This document shows, piece after piece, positions 7,593-15,814 of a stretch of DNA of 64,000 nt. The notes below the pieces were generated by a model. The model saw only the letters and a list, made by a program, of their open reading frames with translations. It was not told where the DNA came from and did no database searches. The position numbers and the translations under genes were made by a program. Source of the stretch: an uncultured Alistipes sp. (GTDB taxonomy: Bacteria; Bacteroidota; Bacteroidia; Bacteroidales; Rikenellaceae); the NCBI GenBank assembly GCA_900541585.1, contig UQKD01000010.1, positions 1 to 64,000 on the forward strand. The letters are read 5' to 3'. Positions within the stretch are counted from its first letter, which is position 1; every line of letters starts with the position of its first letter.

Positions 7593-8572
7593 TCGAAAAC
7601 CGTGATTTTAAACTCCTTGACCAGCTTCGAGGCACCCGCGTAGTTGGTATTGATTCCCACGAAAGTCACAACATAAGTCCCCGGCTCGCTCCAGACATAT
7701 TCATAGGAAGTCATGTAATTCTGCATGTCCTTGATGACCAGGGGCTGGTCGTTCTGAACCGCCGTCAGCGCCATCGGTTTGGAGAACAGCCAGCCGTCGA
7801 TGTCGAAATCCAATGCTGTGTTGCTCACCCCCTGCATGATGAGATCCGCACCGCTGCGGTTGAAGTTGATATAGCCGTTTCCCTTGTTGATCAGATAGGG
7901 ATCGGCGTCATAATAGGAATTCATCATGACCGGGATCCAGTCGATGTTCCGGATGTTGATCGTGTTCATACCCTGCCCGAAATCGGTAACGAGGTTGGCA
8001 TTAATCCAGTAGGTCCGCTGCGAAATGGCCGCTCCGGTTCCCGGATCGGTACGCGTCGGATGCCAGTGAATGGCGATCGAACATTTGTCGACGTACTCCT
8101 TCAGGTCGAATTCGTGCGAATACCACACCCGCTGGGTCCCGTCCTGATAATCGCACTTCGTCCAACCCTCCATACCACCTTCCACCATTTCGCGAATCCG
8201 GGTACGGTCGGCTTCGGCATTTTCGCCACCCAGGCCGTCGAACGTGCCGGAGAGATAAATATCCAAAGCGCCCTCATAACCATACAGACATTGGATGTCC
8301 ATGGCGAATTTCGCCGCCCGGATATCGGAGGGCGCAACGAGATAGCGGTTGTAATATTTGTATTCGTGGCCCGTTTCGCCGGAATAGAAAAGCAGGTTGT
8401 CCACGTTGCCCGTGATATCGAACCGGACGGGTTCCCCGACCCGGTAACTGTTCGTCTCGTTCAGCCGGACGTTATATTCCGCCGGCACATAGTCCGGATT
8501 CTCGCAGGACGCGGAAACAAGCGCGACCAGGAGGAACGGCGATGCAATGTATTTTTTCATGGTCTTGTTCAT
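7589..8572 (-). CDS. DUF5017-type PUL lipoprotein, probable surface glycan-binding protein
   Basis: 327 residues. The signal peptide ends in a lipobox around Cys23 (VSASC). The N-terminal part (about 30-100) looks like a PKD/Ig-type fold (NVDNLLFYSGETGHEYKYYN), and the remainder is a beta-rich region with many Trp and Tyr (SHEFDLKEYVDKC, RTYWINANL, NIRNIDWIPV). This agrees with DUF5017 proteins encoded next to SusD genes. No catalytic motif is visible. It lies 7 nt after susD and overlaps the GH16 start, the usual place of a glycan-binding SusE/F-like protein. The binding role is inferred from position. Confidence 0.65.
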   Translation of the reverse strand: MNKTMKKYIASPFLLVALVSASCENPDYVPAEYNVRLNETNSYRVGEPVRFDITGNVDNLLFYSGETGHEYKYYNRYLVAPSDIRAAKFAMDIQCLYGYEGALDIYLSGTFDGLGGENAEADRTRIREMVEGGMEGWTKCDYQDGTQRVWYSHEFDLKEYVDKCSIAIHWHPTRTDPGTGAAISQRTYWINANLVTDFGQGMNTINIRNIDWIPVMMNSYYDADPYLINKGNGYINFNRSGADLIMQGVSNTALDFDIDGWLFSKPMALTAVQNDQPLVIKDMQNYMTSYEYVWSEPGTYVVTFVGINTNYAGASKLVKEFKITVFE

Positions 8573-8579
8573 TTGCTGT

Positions 8580-10295
8580 TTACCAAAGAGGATGCTGCTT
8601 CAGGCTGGGATTCACGCCGATTTCGATCGAAGGCACAGGCAGCACGATGTGCCGTTCCCGCACGGTAGCCAGACGGGCCGCCTGGGCTGCGGTGTTGCCC
8701 GTCGCCGCCCAGCGAATGTCCTGACTCCACTCGGCATATTTCTTCAGCTGTCCGACGAAAATGCCCCAACGGATGAGGTCGTATTTCCGAATCGCCTCGA
8801 AACAGAGTTCTCGGGCTCTTTCGTTGCGCACGAACTCCCGGAACGCCGTATAAGAAGCATATTCCGAATAGGGGCGCGTCTTGATTTTCGCCCGGTTACG
8901 GACTTTCACCACATAACCGTAAACATCCTCGGAAGGGGTTTTGTTATACTCGTTATAAGCCTCGGCGTACATCAGCAAAACGTCCGAATAACGCAGGATC
9001 GGGAAATTGATCTGATTGTAAAGGCTCGGAGAGGAGCGAACCCCCTCATAAACGGTTTCCCGCCGGAATTTGCCGCAGTTGCGCATGCCTCCGCCGACCG
9101 TGGGATCGGCCGAAGTCGCAACGCCGCTGTAAACATAAGGCGTTTTGTCGATACCGGCCGTGCAGGTGGTTTTCCCGCCATCCGGATCATCGTAAGGCCC
9201 GACGACTGTCGACCCGGCATAATTGTACGGCGGCATGTTCCAGTTCTGGCGCACATCCGAAATCGTCTTCTGAGCCTGCTCGTCGTCGGTGCGGTCCGCC
9301 TGCCAATAGAGGTCCCACAGATAGAGCGAACCGTTGTAGCGCGCATAGGAATAGTTGCACTTGCACTGGTCGTAATTTCCGCTCGGAGAACTTTGCAGAC
9401 CGTTCAACTCCCCGATCCGACCGTTCGTCCAGTTGTTCGCATCTTCGCGGTTGCCTTTGAACTCGACTTCCCACATCGACTCCCGGTACTGGGTGTCGTA
9501 TTTGTCCGAAATCATCCTGATGAAGACGTCGGAATAGTCCGGATTAAGGTCGTGAAGCCCGCTGTCGATAACCGCCCAACTGTAATCCATCGCTTTTTTG
9601 TAGTAGTCGTCCGCAGAGTCCGCGCCCCGGTCGACCGTAGCCCCGGCCGTGAAAAGGCAAACCCGGGCCAGAATGCCCTCCGCCGTCGTACGCGTTACCC
9701 GGGAAGGTGCATTGTCCAGAGTCTCGGGCAGATAATCCAGGCACGCATCCATTTCGTCGATCACCCATTTGAGCACGTCGTACTGCGGCGTCTTGGCGAT
9801 ATGCAGTTTCTGGGCGCTCGTGTTCTCAAAGTCCAGCAAGGGCACGTCACCCCAGCACTGTGCAAGCAGAAAGTGGTAATAGGCGCGCATGAAACGACCT
9901 TCGTGATAGTAGAACCCGTCGGGATCCAGGTCCGAATCCCGCATCGCGTTCATAAAAGCGTTGGCGTTCTTGACCCCTTTATAGATGGCGGTCCAGAGGT
10001 TATAAACCTCGATCGACCCGGCGCTGTGCTCCAGGAAGTCGATCTGATAGGTCGCCGACGACGCCCGGCAATAAGACAAATCGTCGTTCAGCGAGCAGAT
10101 GATCGAATAGTTGCTTCCGTAGAAGTCCTCGTTGTTCATCGCCCCGTAGACTCCGGCCAGCCCGTGCAGGACCTCCTGCTCCGTATTGTAATATGTATCC
10201 TTCATGATGACGGTCGGCTCGACGTCGAGCAGGCTGCACGAAGCCGCCGTCAACGTCGTCACGGCCAGTACCGCTATTTTTCCGATTCTTTTCAT
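8580..10295 (-). CDS. RagB/SusD family nutrient-uptake lipoprotein
   Basis: 571 residues. The lipoprotein signal ends at Cys20 (LTAASC) and is followed by LLDVEPT, a typical SusD beginning. The helical TPR-like core includes AFMNAMRDSD, the RAYYHFLLAQCWGDVPL motif, and the C-terminal region LPVPSIEIGVNPSLKQHP. SusD caps the SusC channel at the cell surface and delivers oligosaccharide. It sits directly downstream of its SusC partner, with an 11-nt gap. Confidence 0.95.
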   Translation of the reverse strand: MKRIGKIAVLAVTTLTAASCSLLDVEPTVIMKDTYYNTEQEVLHGLAGVYGAMNNEDFYGSNYSIICSLNDDLSYCRASSATYQIDFLEHSAGSIEVYNLWTAIYKGVKNANAFMNAMRDSDLDPDGFYYHEGRFMRAYYHFLLAQCWGDVPLLDFENTSAQKLHIAKTPQYDVLKWVIDEMDACLDYLPETLDNAPSRVTRTTAEGILARVCLFTAGATVDRGADSADDYYKKAMDYSWAVIDSGLHDLNPDYSDVFIRMISDKYDTQYRESMWEVEFKGNREDANNWTNGRIGELNGLQSSPSGNYDQCKCNYSYARYNGSLYLWDLYWQADRTDDEQAQKTISDVRQNWNMPPYNYAGSTVVGPYDDPDGGKTTCTAGIDKTPYVYSGVATSADPTVGGGMRNCGKFRRETVYEGVRSSPSLYNQINFPILRYSDVLLMYAEAYNEYNKTPSEDVYGYVVKVRNRAKIKTRPYSEYASYTAFREFVRNERARELCFEAIRKYDLIRWGIFVGQLKKYAEWSQDIRWAATGNTAAQAARLATVRERHIVLPVPSIEIGVNPSLKQHPLW

Positions 10296-10306
10296 GGTCT
10301 TTCCGA

Positions 10307-13300
10307 TTAAAAAGTGAATGAAATTCCGCCCGTAACGCTGAATGCCCGCGGATAGGCCGACCAGTCGAACCCCGGAGTCAGAACGGAATTCCGGGTCGAG
10401 ACCTCGGGATCCACGCCGGAATAGTTCGTCCAGGTGCAGACGTTATCCAGCGAGAGGTAAATGCGCATCGTGTCGAAATGCATCTTCCTCAACACCTTCC
10501 TCGGGAGCGTGTAACCCAGCGTAATGTTTTTCAGCCGCAGGTAGGAACCGTCCTCGACGACACGCCCGGAGTATTCGTATACGCCTTTGGCATAAATTCT
10601 CGGGATGTCGCTGTTCGGATTCCGCTCCGCATCGTAATGGTTCAGATAGCTCCTGTACTGGTTGAGATCGCCCTTCCGGCCCGCCTCGAAAACGTAGCGG
10701 TTGGCATTCAGCACATCGTTGCCGTAGCTCCACTGGAAGAAGATGTTGAGATCGAACCCGTAGAAATCGAACGTGTTGGAGAAACCTCCCGTATGAATGG
10801 GCTGTCCCCGTCCGATCACCGTGCGGTCGTTGTCATCGATGACGCCGTCGCCGTTGATGTCGGAATATTTGGGGTCACCCGGACGAAGGCTCTCCCGGCT
10901 GATACTCTTCAGGTAAGGAATCCCGGCCTTAAGGCTCGTACCATTATTGAATTCCTCCGCCTTATAAGTTCCTTCGTAGAGATAACCGTATATCAGGCCC
11001 GTGGATTTCCCGACTTGGGTGATGTAGGGATATTGGCTGTTATAGTCCATGTTCCAGTTGATCTTCGAAAATAGCGAATACTGGTTGTCGTTCAGCGCGG
11101 TGACGGTATTGCGGTTGAAGGCGATGTTGAAGTTCACGCTCCAGCTGAAGTTCCGGGTCCTGACAGGAACGGCGTCGAGCGTCAGCTCCAGACCCTTGTT
11201 CCGCATAGAGCCGACATTGAGCATCGCGGTCTGATACCCCGATGTCGCCGGAATGGTCGCCGAAAAAAGCAGGTCGCGAGTATTCTTCAGGTAGACGTCG
11301 GCCGTCAGTTTCAAACGGTTGTCGAATACGCCGAAATCGAGTCCGACATTGTATTGCTCGGTCGTCTCCCACTTGAGTTGGTCGTTGCTCATGTTCGACG
11401 GGTAATAGCCCGGAACGATCTGCCCGCCGAAGACATAGTCCATGCTCGACGTACTTCCCGGCAGGGTCGTGATCTGGCTGTAAAAATCATAAGGCGTGGT
11501 CGTACGGTTGTTGCCCGTCATGCCCCACGAAGCGCGGAGTTTACCGGTACTCAGCCACGAAGCGCCCTTGAACCAGTTCTCACGGTTGAAATTCCAGGAG
11601 AGGCCCACCGACGGGAAATACCCCCAGCGGTTGTTCACCGGGAATTTGGAGGAGCCGTCCGCGCGGAACGAAGCTGTGAGGTAATACTTGTACTTGTAAT
11701 TGTAGTTGACGCGGAACAGGGCGGACATCAGAATCCAGTCGTACTCGTAGGGTGTCACCGTCTGGTAATCGCCCGTATGAAGCCCGTTCACACCGAGCGA
11801 CTCGGTCGTCATATTGTTCGACGCGACACCCTGATAGGACTGATTCTGCCCCTGAAGCGTAAAACCGCCGAGCAACTGGAGGTGGTGGGCATTGCGGACG
11901 TGCTTGTCCCAGGTCAGCGTGTTTTCGTTGAGCCACGAAGTCGTATTGGTGTAATAGACACCTCCGTTGATGCCTTTGCCCGCCCGGGAACCGGAGTATC
12001 CGGTCGCGGTCTGCGAACCGTTGAACTCCTCGCGCTTACGGTTGTTGATCGTATATCCGCCGGAAATCTTGAGCTTGAGTCCGCGGATGATTTCGTAGTT
12101 GAAAGCCCCGTTGGCAGCCAGATAATCCAGCATATTCTTCCGATACTCGTTCCGGACGGTCTTCGCCGGATTGAACCGGTAGTCCGAACTGTCGTCCAGG
12201 TTTTCATCCATATATTCGTCGAGCATCGAACCGCCGTCCTTCATCAGATAGAGCGGCTTGATCGGGCGATACCCCAACAGCGAGTAGATAAACCAGCTCG
12301 AAGCGGTCTGCTGCGAAGAGGGGCTGGTCGGGTTCATGCCATTGGTCACCGACCTCGAATAATTGACATTCAGGTCGAGACGAATCTTCTTGCCTATGTT
12401 CTGCGAGAAATTGACCTTGCCCTGGTAACGCTGGAAATTGGAGTTGACGATGATACCGTCCTGATCCAACGCCGAGAGACTAACGTTGTAGCGGTTTCCG
12501 GCGGTCTTGCTGCCGCCCGAAATCGAAACGTTGTACTGCTGCATAAGCGCTGTCCGGTAGACGTTGTCCTGCCAGTCCACCCCTTTCACACGAGCATAAT
12601 CTTCCACCGTATAGGGATGCGAAGGATCGTCGGGATTCCGGCTGTACGGATTCGAGGTCGAGCCGAGTACATCGAGGTAGTCGAACATGTAACCCGCGAA
12701 TTCGTAAGCATCCATCATCTCGGGTTTGTTGAGAATCTTGCTGGCGGTCCAATTGGCGGAGAAATTGATCTTCGCCCGGCCCTCCACGCCCTGCTTGGTC
12801 GTGATGACGATGACGCCGTTGGCGCCGCGGGCGCCGTAAATAGCCGTCGCCGAAGCATCCTTCAGCACGTCGATGGACTCGATGTCGGCAGGATTCAGCG
12901 CCACGGCCATCGAACTCTCGGTCGGGAAACCGTCGATGACATAAAGCGGAGCGTTGCTCTGCGTCAGAGAGTTGTTACCGCGAATGGTGATGTTCGCCTC
13001 GGCGCCGATCTGTCCGTCGGGGCTGGTGACCACCACGCCGGCGATTTTGCCCGCAATGGCCCGGTCGAAGTTCGAGTTGGTGGTTTTCAACAACTCGTCC
13101 ATTTCGACCTTGCTGACCGACCCGGTAAGGTCCCGCCGCGCCACCGATCCGTAGCCCACGCTCACGACCTCGACGGCATCGAGTGTCAGTTTGTCCTCCT
13201 CGAGCACCACATCCACCTTCGTCTTCCCCGCCACCTTCACCGACTCGGTCCGATAGCCGAGGTAGGAGAAGACCAGCGTGGCGTTCCCGGGAACGGATAT

Positions 13301-13486
13301 GCGGTAAACGCCTTTGGCGTCCGTCGCAGTACCGTTGGAGGTCTTTCCGTCCTGATAGACCGTCGCCCCGACGACGGGCGCCCCGGAAATATCCGTGACC
13401 TTTCCGGTCACGGCGACATGCTGGGCCCGGAGAAGCAGCGGACAGCATATCATCAATAGCGAAAAAACGCTTATCAGTCTTTTCAT
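10307..13486 (-). CDS. SusC/RagA family TonB-dependent outer-membrane transporter
   Basis: About 1059 residues from ATG 13486 (MKRLISVFSLL, a signal peptide); ATG 13504 would add six residues. After the signal come the carboxypeptidase-regulatory-like domain (VTGKVTDISGAPVVGATVY), the TonB-box-like region (DAVEVVSVGYGSVARRDLTGSV), the plug domain (about 115-230, with IRGNNSL and YVIDGFP) and a large beta-barrel ending in an aromatic Phe (GGISFTF). It imports oligosaccharides across the outer membrane using TonB energy. It lies between the beta-helix lipoprotein gene and susD in the same leftward operon. Confidence 0.95.
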   Translation of the reverse strand: MKRLISVFSLLMICCPLLLRAQHVAVTGKVTDISGAPVVGATVYQDGKTSNGTATDAKGVYRISVPGNATLVFSYLGYRTESVKVAGKTKVDVVLEEDKLTLDAVEVVSVGYGSVARRDLTGSVSKVEMDELLKTTNSNFDRAIAGKIAGVVVTSPDGQIGAEANITIRGNNSLTQSNAPLYVIDGFPTESSMAVALNPADIESIDVLKDASATAIYGARGANGVIVITTKQGVEGRAKINFSANWTASKILNKPEMMDAYEFAGYMFDYLDVLGSTSNPYSRNPDDPSHPYTVEDYARVKGVDWQDNVYRTALMQQYNVSISGGSKTAGNRYNVSLSALDQDGIIVNSNFQRYQGKVNFSQNIGKKIRLDLNVNYSRSVTNGMNPTSPSSQQTASSWFIYSLLGYRPIKPLYLMKDGGSMLDEYMDENLDDSSDYRFNPAKTVRNEYRKNMLDYLAANGAFNYEIIRGLKLKISGGYTINNRKREEFNGSQTATGYSGSRAGKGINGGVYYTNTTSWLNENTLTWDKHVRNAHHLQLLGGFTLQGQNQSYQGVASNNMTTESLGVNGLHTGDYQTVTPYEYDWILMSALFRVNYNYKYKYYLTASFRADGSSKFPVNNRWGYFPSVGLSWNFNRENWFKGASWLSTGKLRASWGMTGNNRTTTPYDFYSQITTLPGSTSSMDYVFGGQIVPGYYPSNMSNDQLKWETTEQYNVGLDFGVFDNRLKLTADVYLKNTRDLLFSATIPATSGYQTAMLNVGSMRNKGLELTLDAVPVRTRNFSWSVNFNIAFNRNTVTALNDNQYSLFSKINWNMDYNSQYPYITQVGKSTGLIYGYLYEGTYKAEEFNNGTSLKAGIPYLKSISRESLRPGDPKYSDINGDGVIDDNDRTVIGRGQPIHTGGFSNTFDFYGFDLNIFFQWSYGNDVLNANRYVFEAGRKGDLNQYRSYLNHYDAERNPNSDIPRIYAKGVYEYSGRVVEDGSYLRLKNITLGYTLPRKVLRKMHFDTMRIYLSLDNVCTWTNYSGVDPEVSTRNSVLTPGFDWSAYPRAFSVTGGISFTF

Positions 13487-13507
13487 AATTTCGATTTTTT
13501 GCATTTA

Positions 13508-15787
13508 CTACCTTTGAGCGCCATAAGAGGCATAGTCCGCATTCGGAACGAAAATGCCCTCTGCCGTGTCGAATCTGCCCCCGTCGAAGGGATCGGCCGG
13601 ACAATTCACAATCTGCACGTAACCGTCGAGATCGAGCGTATTGGGATTGGCGGCCTTCCAGCAGACGGCGGCCGAGCCGTTGACATAACCGAGATTGTCG
13701 CAGACTGCCCCCGTCACGGGCGCACCGTTGAGTTCGGCCGTCTCCGAATAACGGAGAACCGGCGTATAGCTCGTGATCGCCGCATGGAAAATATTGTTCC
13801 GGAGCACATAATTTCCCACGCTCTTCACATAGCAAACCGGCGTTCCCTTGCAGTTGATCCAGGTATTGTTTTCGATCTCCAGGTTCGTAACCGGACTTCC
13901 GATGGCAAAGTCAGCGGCGGATGCACTGTTCACGCCGTTGATCAGGCGCGCCGCATTCGTCGTGGAACCGCTCCAGACCACATTGTTCCGGAAAATGAAA
14001 CTCCCGAACGAATTGTGTTTCCGGTACTGGAAGAAGTAACCGAACCTCGTGTCGGTGCCGACACAAATATCGCAGTCGACGAACGAAACGTTCTCGAGAC
14101 GGATTCCCGTACTTTCCGACCGGGTATCGGTGGTAAACGAAAGCCCCTGCAATCCGGTCAGGTCCAACCGGCAATTCTCGAACGCCACCGTATTCATCGT
14201 GCCGCCGCTCTCGTTGTTCGGGAAGAAGAGAATCTGCCCCTGGCCGCTGTCCGTAGCCAGTTTGAAATGCAGGTTGCAGAGCACGAAATTCCCGCCCCGG
14301 GCCGGATCGAAATCAATCCGGGTCACCGTTCCGACAAAAGCGAACTCTCCCCGCTTCGACGGGTTATCCCCGACAACGATCAGGTTCCCCCGCTTGCCGG
14401 CGCCGCTGCCATACGCGGCCGTCACGCCGTCGGGCACGAAGTAAACGCCATCCGTCTTGATGGTTTTCGTCTCCTCGGTCAGCAGCACGGCTTCCCCGAA
14501 AAGGGATTTGCTGATCGCCAGCCCGCCGACCGTCAGCACTTCGCCGGCATTATACGCCTCGTAATAACTCGTATAGACGGGTTCTGCCGTGCGGATAGTA
14601 CAGGTCGCCAATTCGGTCCCGGCGGTCTCCTCATGGTAAGGCAACACATAGAGGGTATATTCGGTCCGTGCCTCCAATCCCTGAAAGCGCAAGGCGGTTT
14701 CCTCGGAAGGAGTTCCCTGTTCGGCGACCTCCTCCAGCGTGAGAGCGCCCTCCGAGGTCTTGCGGAACACGTATTTATAGGAGGTCGCATCCGACAGCGT
14801 CACGGTGTAGCCGATCTCGGAAGTCGTGACCTCGCCTTCCTCGTAGATCGAAGCCCGGGGATCGTGAGTGCCGGAAGCCCCTTCGAGCGAAACCTTCACT
14901 TTGGTGATCGTCGCATAGTCGTCGAACGTGCAATACGCCAATACGGCCACGTCCGTGCGCGTGTCGGCGACCGCGCCCCGCGTCCTGCCGTCCTGCGCAG
15001 GTGCGGTTATGGCGATTTCAGAGGAGGAGAGACGCACGGTCCATCCTTCGGGTCTGGTGACCACCGTCGCGCCGACGCCTTTTTTCACAATCGGATAGAT
15101 CTTTGTCTCGCCGGCTTTGAATAGCTGTTCCCCGGAGGCGTCGGAGATCGAAAAGAGAAAATTATCGACGACAGGAATGTTCAGAACGGTTTTGTCGTCG
15201 TCCCGAAGCTCCACTACGAACGTTTCCCCGGCTTCGTCGTAATAGGCAGAGGAGAAAAACGGATTGCCCACGCTGGACTCCGCCGTCGCCTTCACCTTGT
15301 TGTTCTGCGCATCGAGCACGTTCACCGGGCCGCCGCCGCAATCGATCGTCCAATACCCCTCGGCGTCGACGCCGTAGACGGGGGTCACGCCGTCGAGTCC
15401 GACGGCCTTCACCTTTTCACCGTCGCGGAAAATGGGTCTGAAACCCTCTCCGTCCCGGTAATCGACCATCCAATACCCCTCGGCATCGATGGAGAGGATC
15501 GGTGTGACCCCCTCGCCGTCGGCCCCGTTTTTCAGCGTAATGATCCGGCCGTTGCTCATCAGCAGTTCGTAACCGTCGGCCGTCTCGGTCACGGTATTGA
15601 TGGTCGAAGAAGTTGCAAGAAGCTGCAGTGTCTCGATATTCCCGTTAAAAATATCCACCTGCTTTTCGAGTGCCGTCACCCTCGATTTGAGGTCGTCGAC
15701 ATCGGACCGGAGTCCGTCGATGTCCGCACACGCCACCAGCCCCGCCAGAGCCGCGGCGAACAGGATCGTTGAAAAGATTCGTTTCAT
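13508..15787 (-). CDS. DUF4988 / Fn3-like / beta-helix surface lipoprotein (copy 1)
   Basis: 759 residues. The lipoprotein signal ends at Cys20 (LAGLVAC). Residues about 22-60 are a coiled coil (LRSDVDDLKSRVTALEKQV). Residues about 60-200 are a DUF4988-like module with repeated GYWMVDYRDG/GYWTIDCGGG motifs. A beta-sandwich region follows, then an Fn3-like domain around 320-400 (TEYTLYVLPY). The C-terminal half (about 420-750) has Asn-rich rungs (RNNVVWSG, IENNTWINC, LRNNIFHA) typical of right-handed beta-helix DUF4957/DUF5123 domains. No catalytic residues could be assigned. It may bind glycan at the surface or be an uncharacterised lyase-like enzyme. It is a paralogue of the next gene. Confidence 0.7.
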   Translation of the reverse strand: MKRIFSTILFAAALAGLVACADIDGLRSDVDDLKSRVTALEKQVDIFNGNIETLQLLATSSTINTVTETADGYELLMSNGRIITLKNGADGEGVTPILSIDAEGYWMVDYRDGEGFRPIFRDGEKVKAVGLDGVTPVYGVDAEGYWTIDCGGGPVNVLDAQNNKVKATAESSVGNPFFSSAYYDEAGETFVVELRDDDKTVLNIPVVDNFLFSISDASGEQLFKAGETKIYPIVKKGVGATVVTRPEGWTVRLSSSEIAITAPAQDGRTRGAVADTRTDVAVLAYCTFDDYATITKVKVSLEGASGTHDPRASIYEEGEVTTSEIGYTVTLSDATSYKYVFRKTSEGALTLEEVAEQGTPSEETALRFQGLEARTEYTLYVLPYHEETAGTELATCTIRTAEPVYTSYYEAYNAGEVLTVGGLAISKSLFGEAVLLTEETKTIKTDGVYFVPDGVTAAYGSGAGKRGNLIVVGDNPSKRGEFAFVGTVTRIDFDPARGGNFVLCNLHFKLATDSGQGQILFFPNNESGGTMNTVAFENCRLDLTGLQGLSFTTDTRSESTGIRLENVSFVDCDICVGTDTRFGYFFQYRKHNSFGSFIFRNNVVWSGSTTNAARLINGVNSASAADFAIGSPVTNLEIENNTWINCKGTPVCYVKSVGNYVLRNNIFHAAITSYTPVLRYSETAELNGAPVTGAVCDNLGYVNGSAAVCWKAANPNTLDLDGYVQIVNCPADPFDGGRFDTAEGIFVPNADYASYGAQR

Positions 15788-15814
15788 CTTTGCATAATTT
15801 CTGATTCATACATT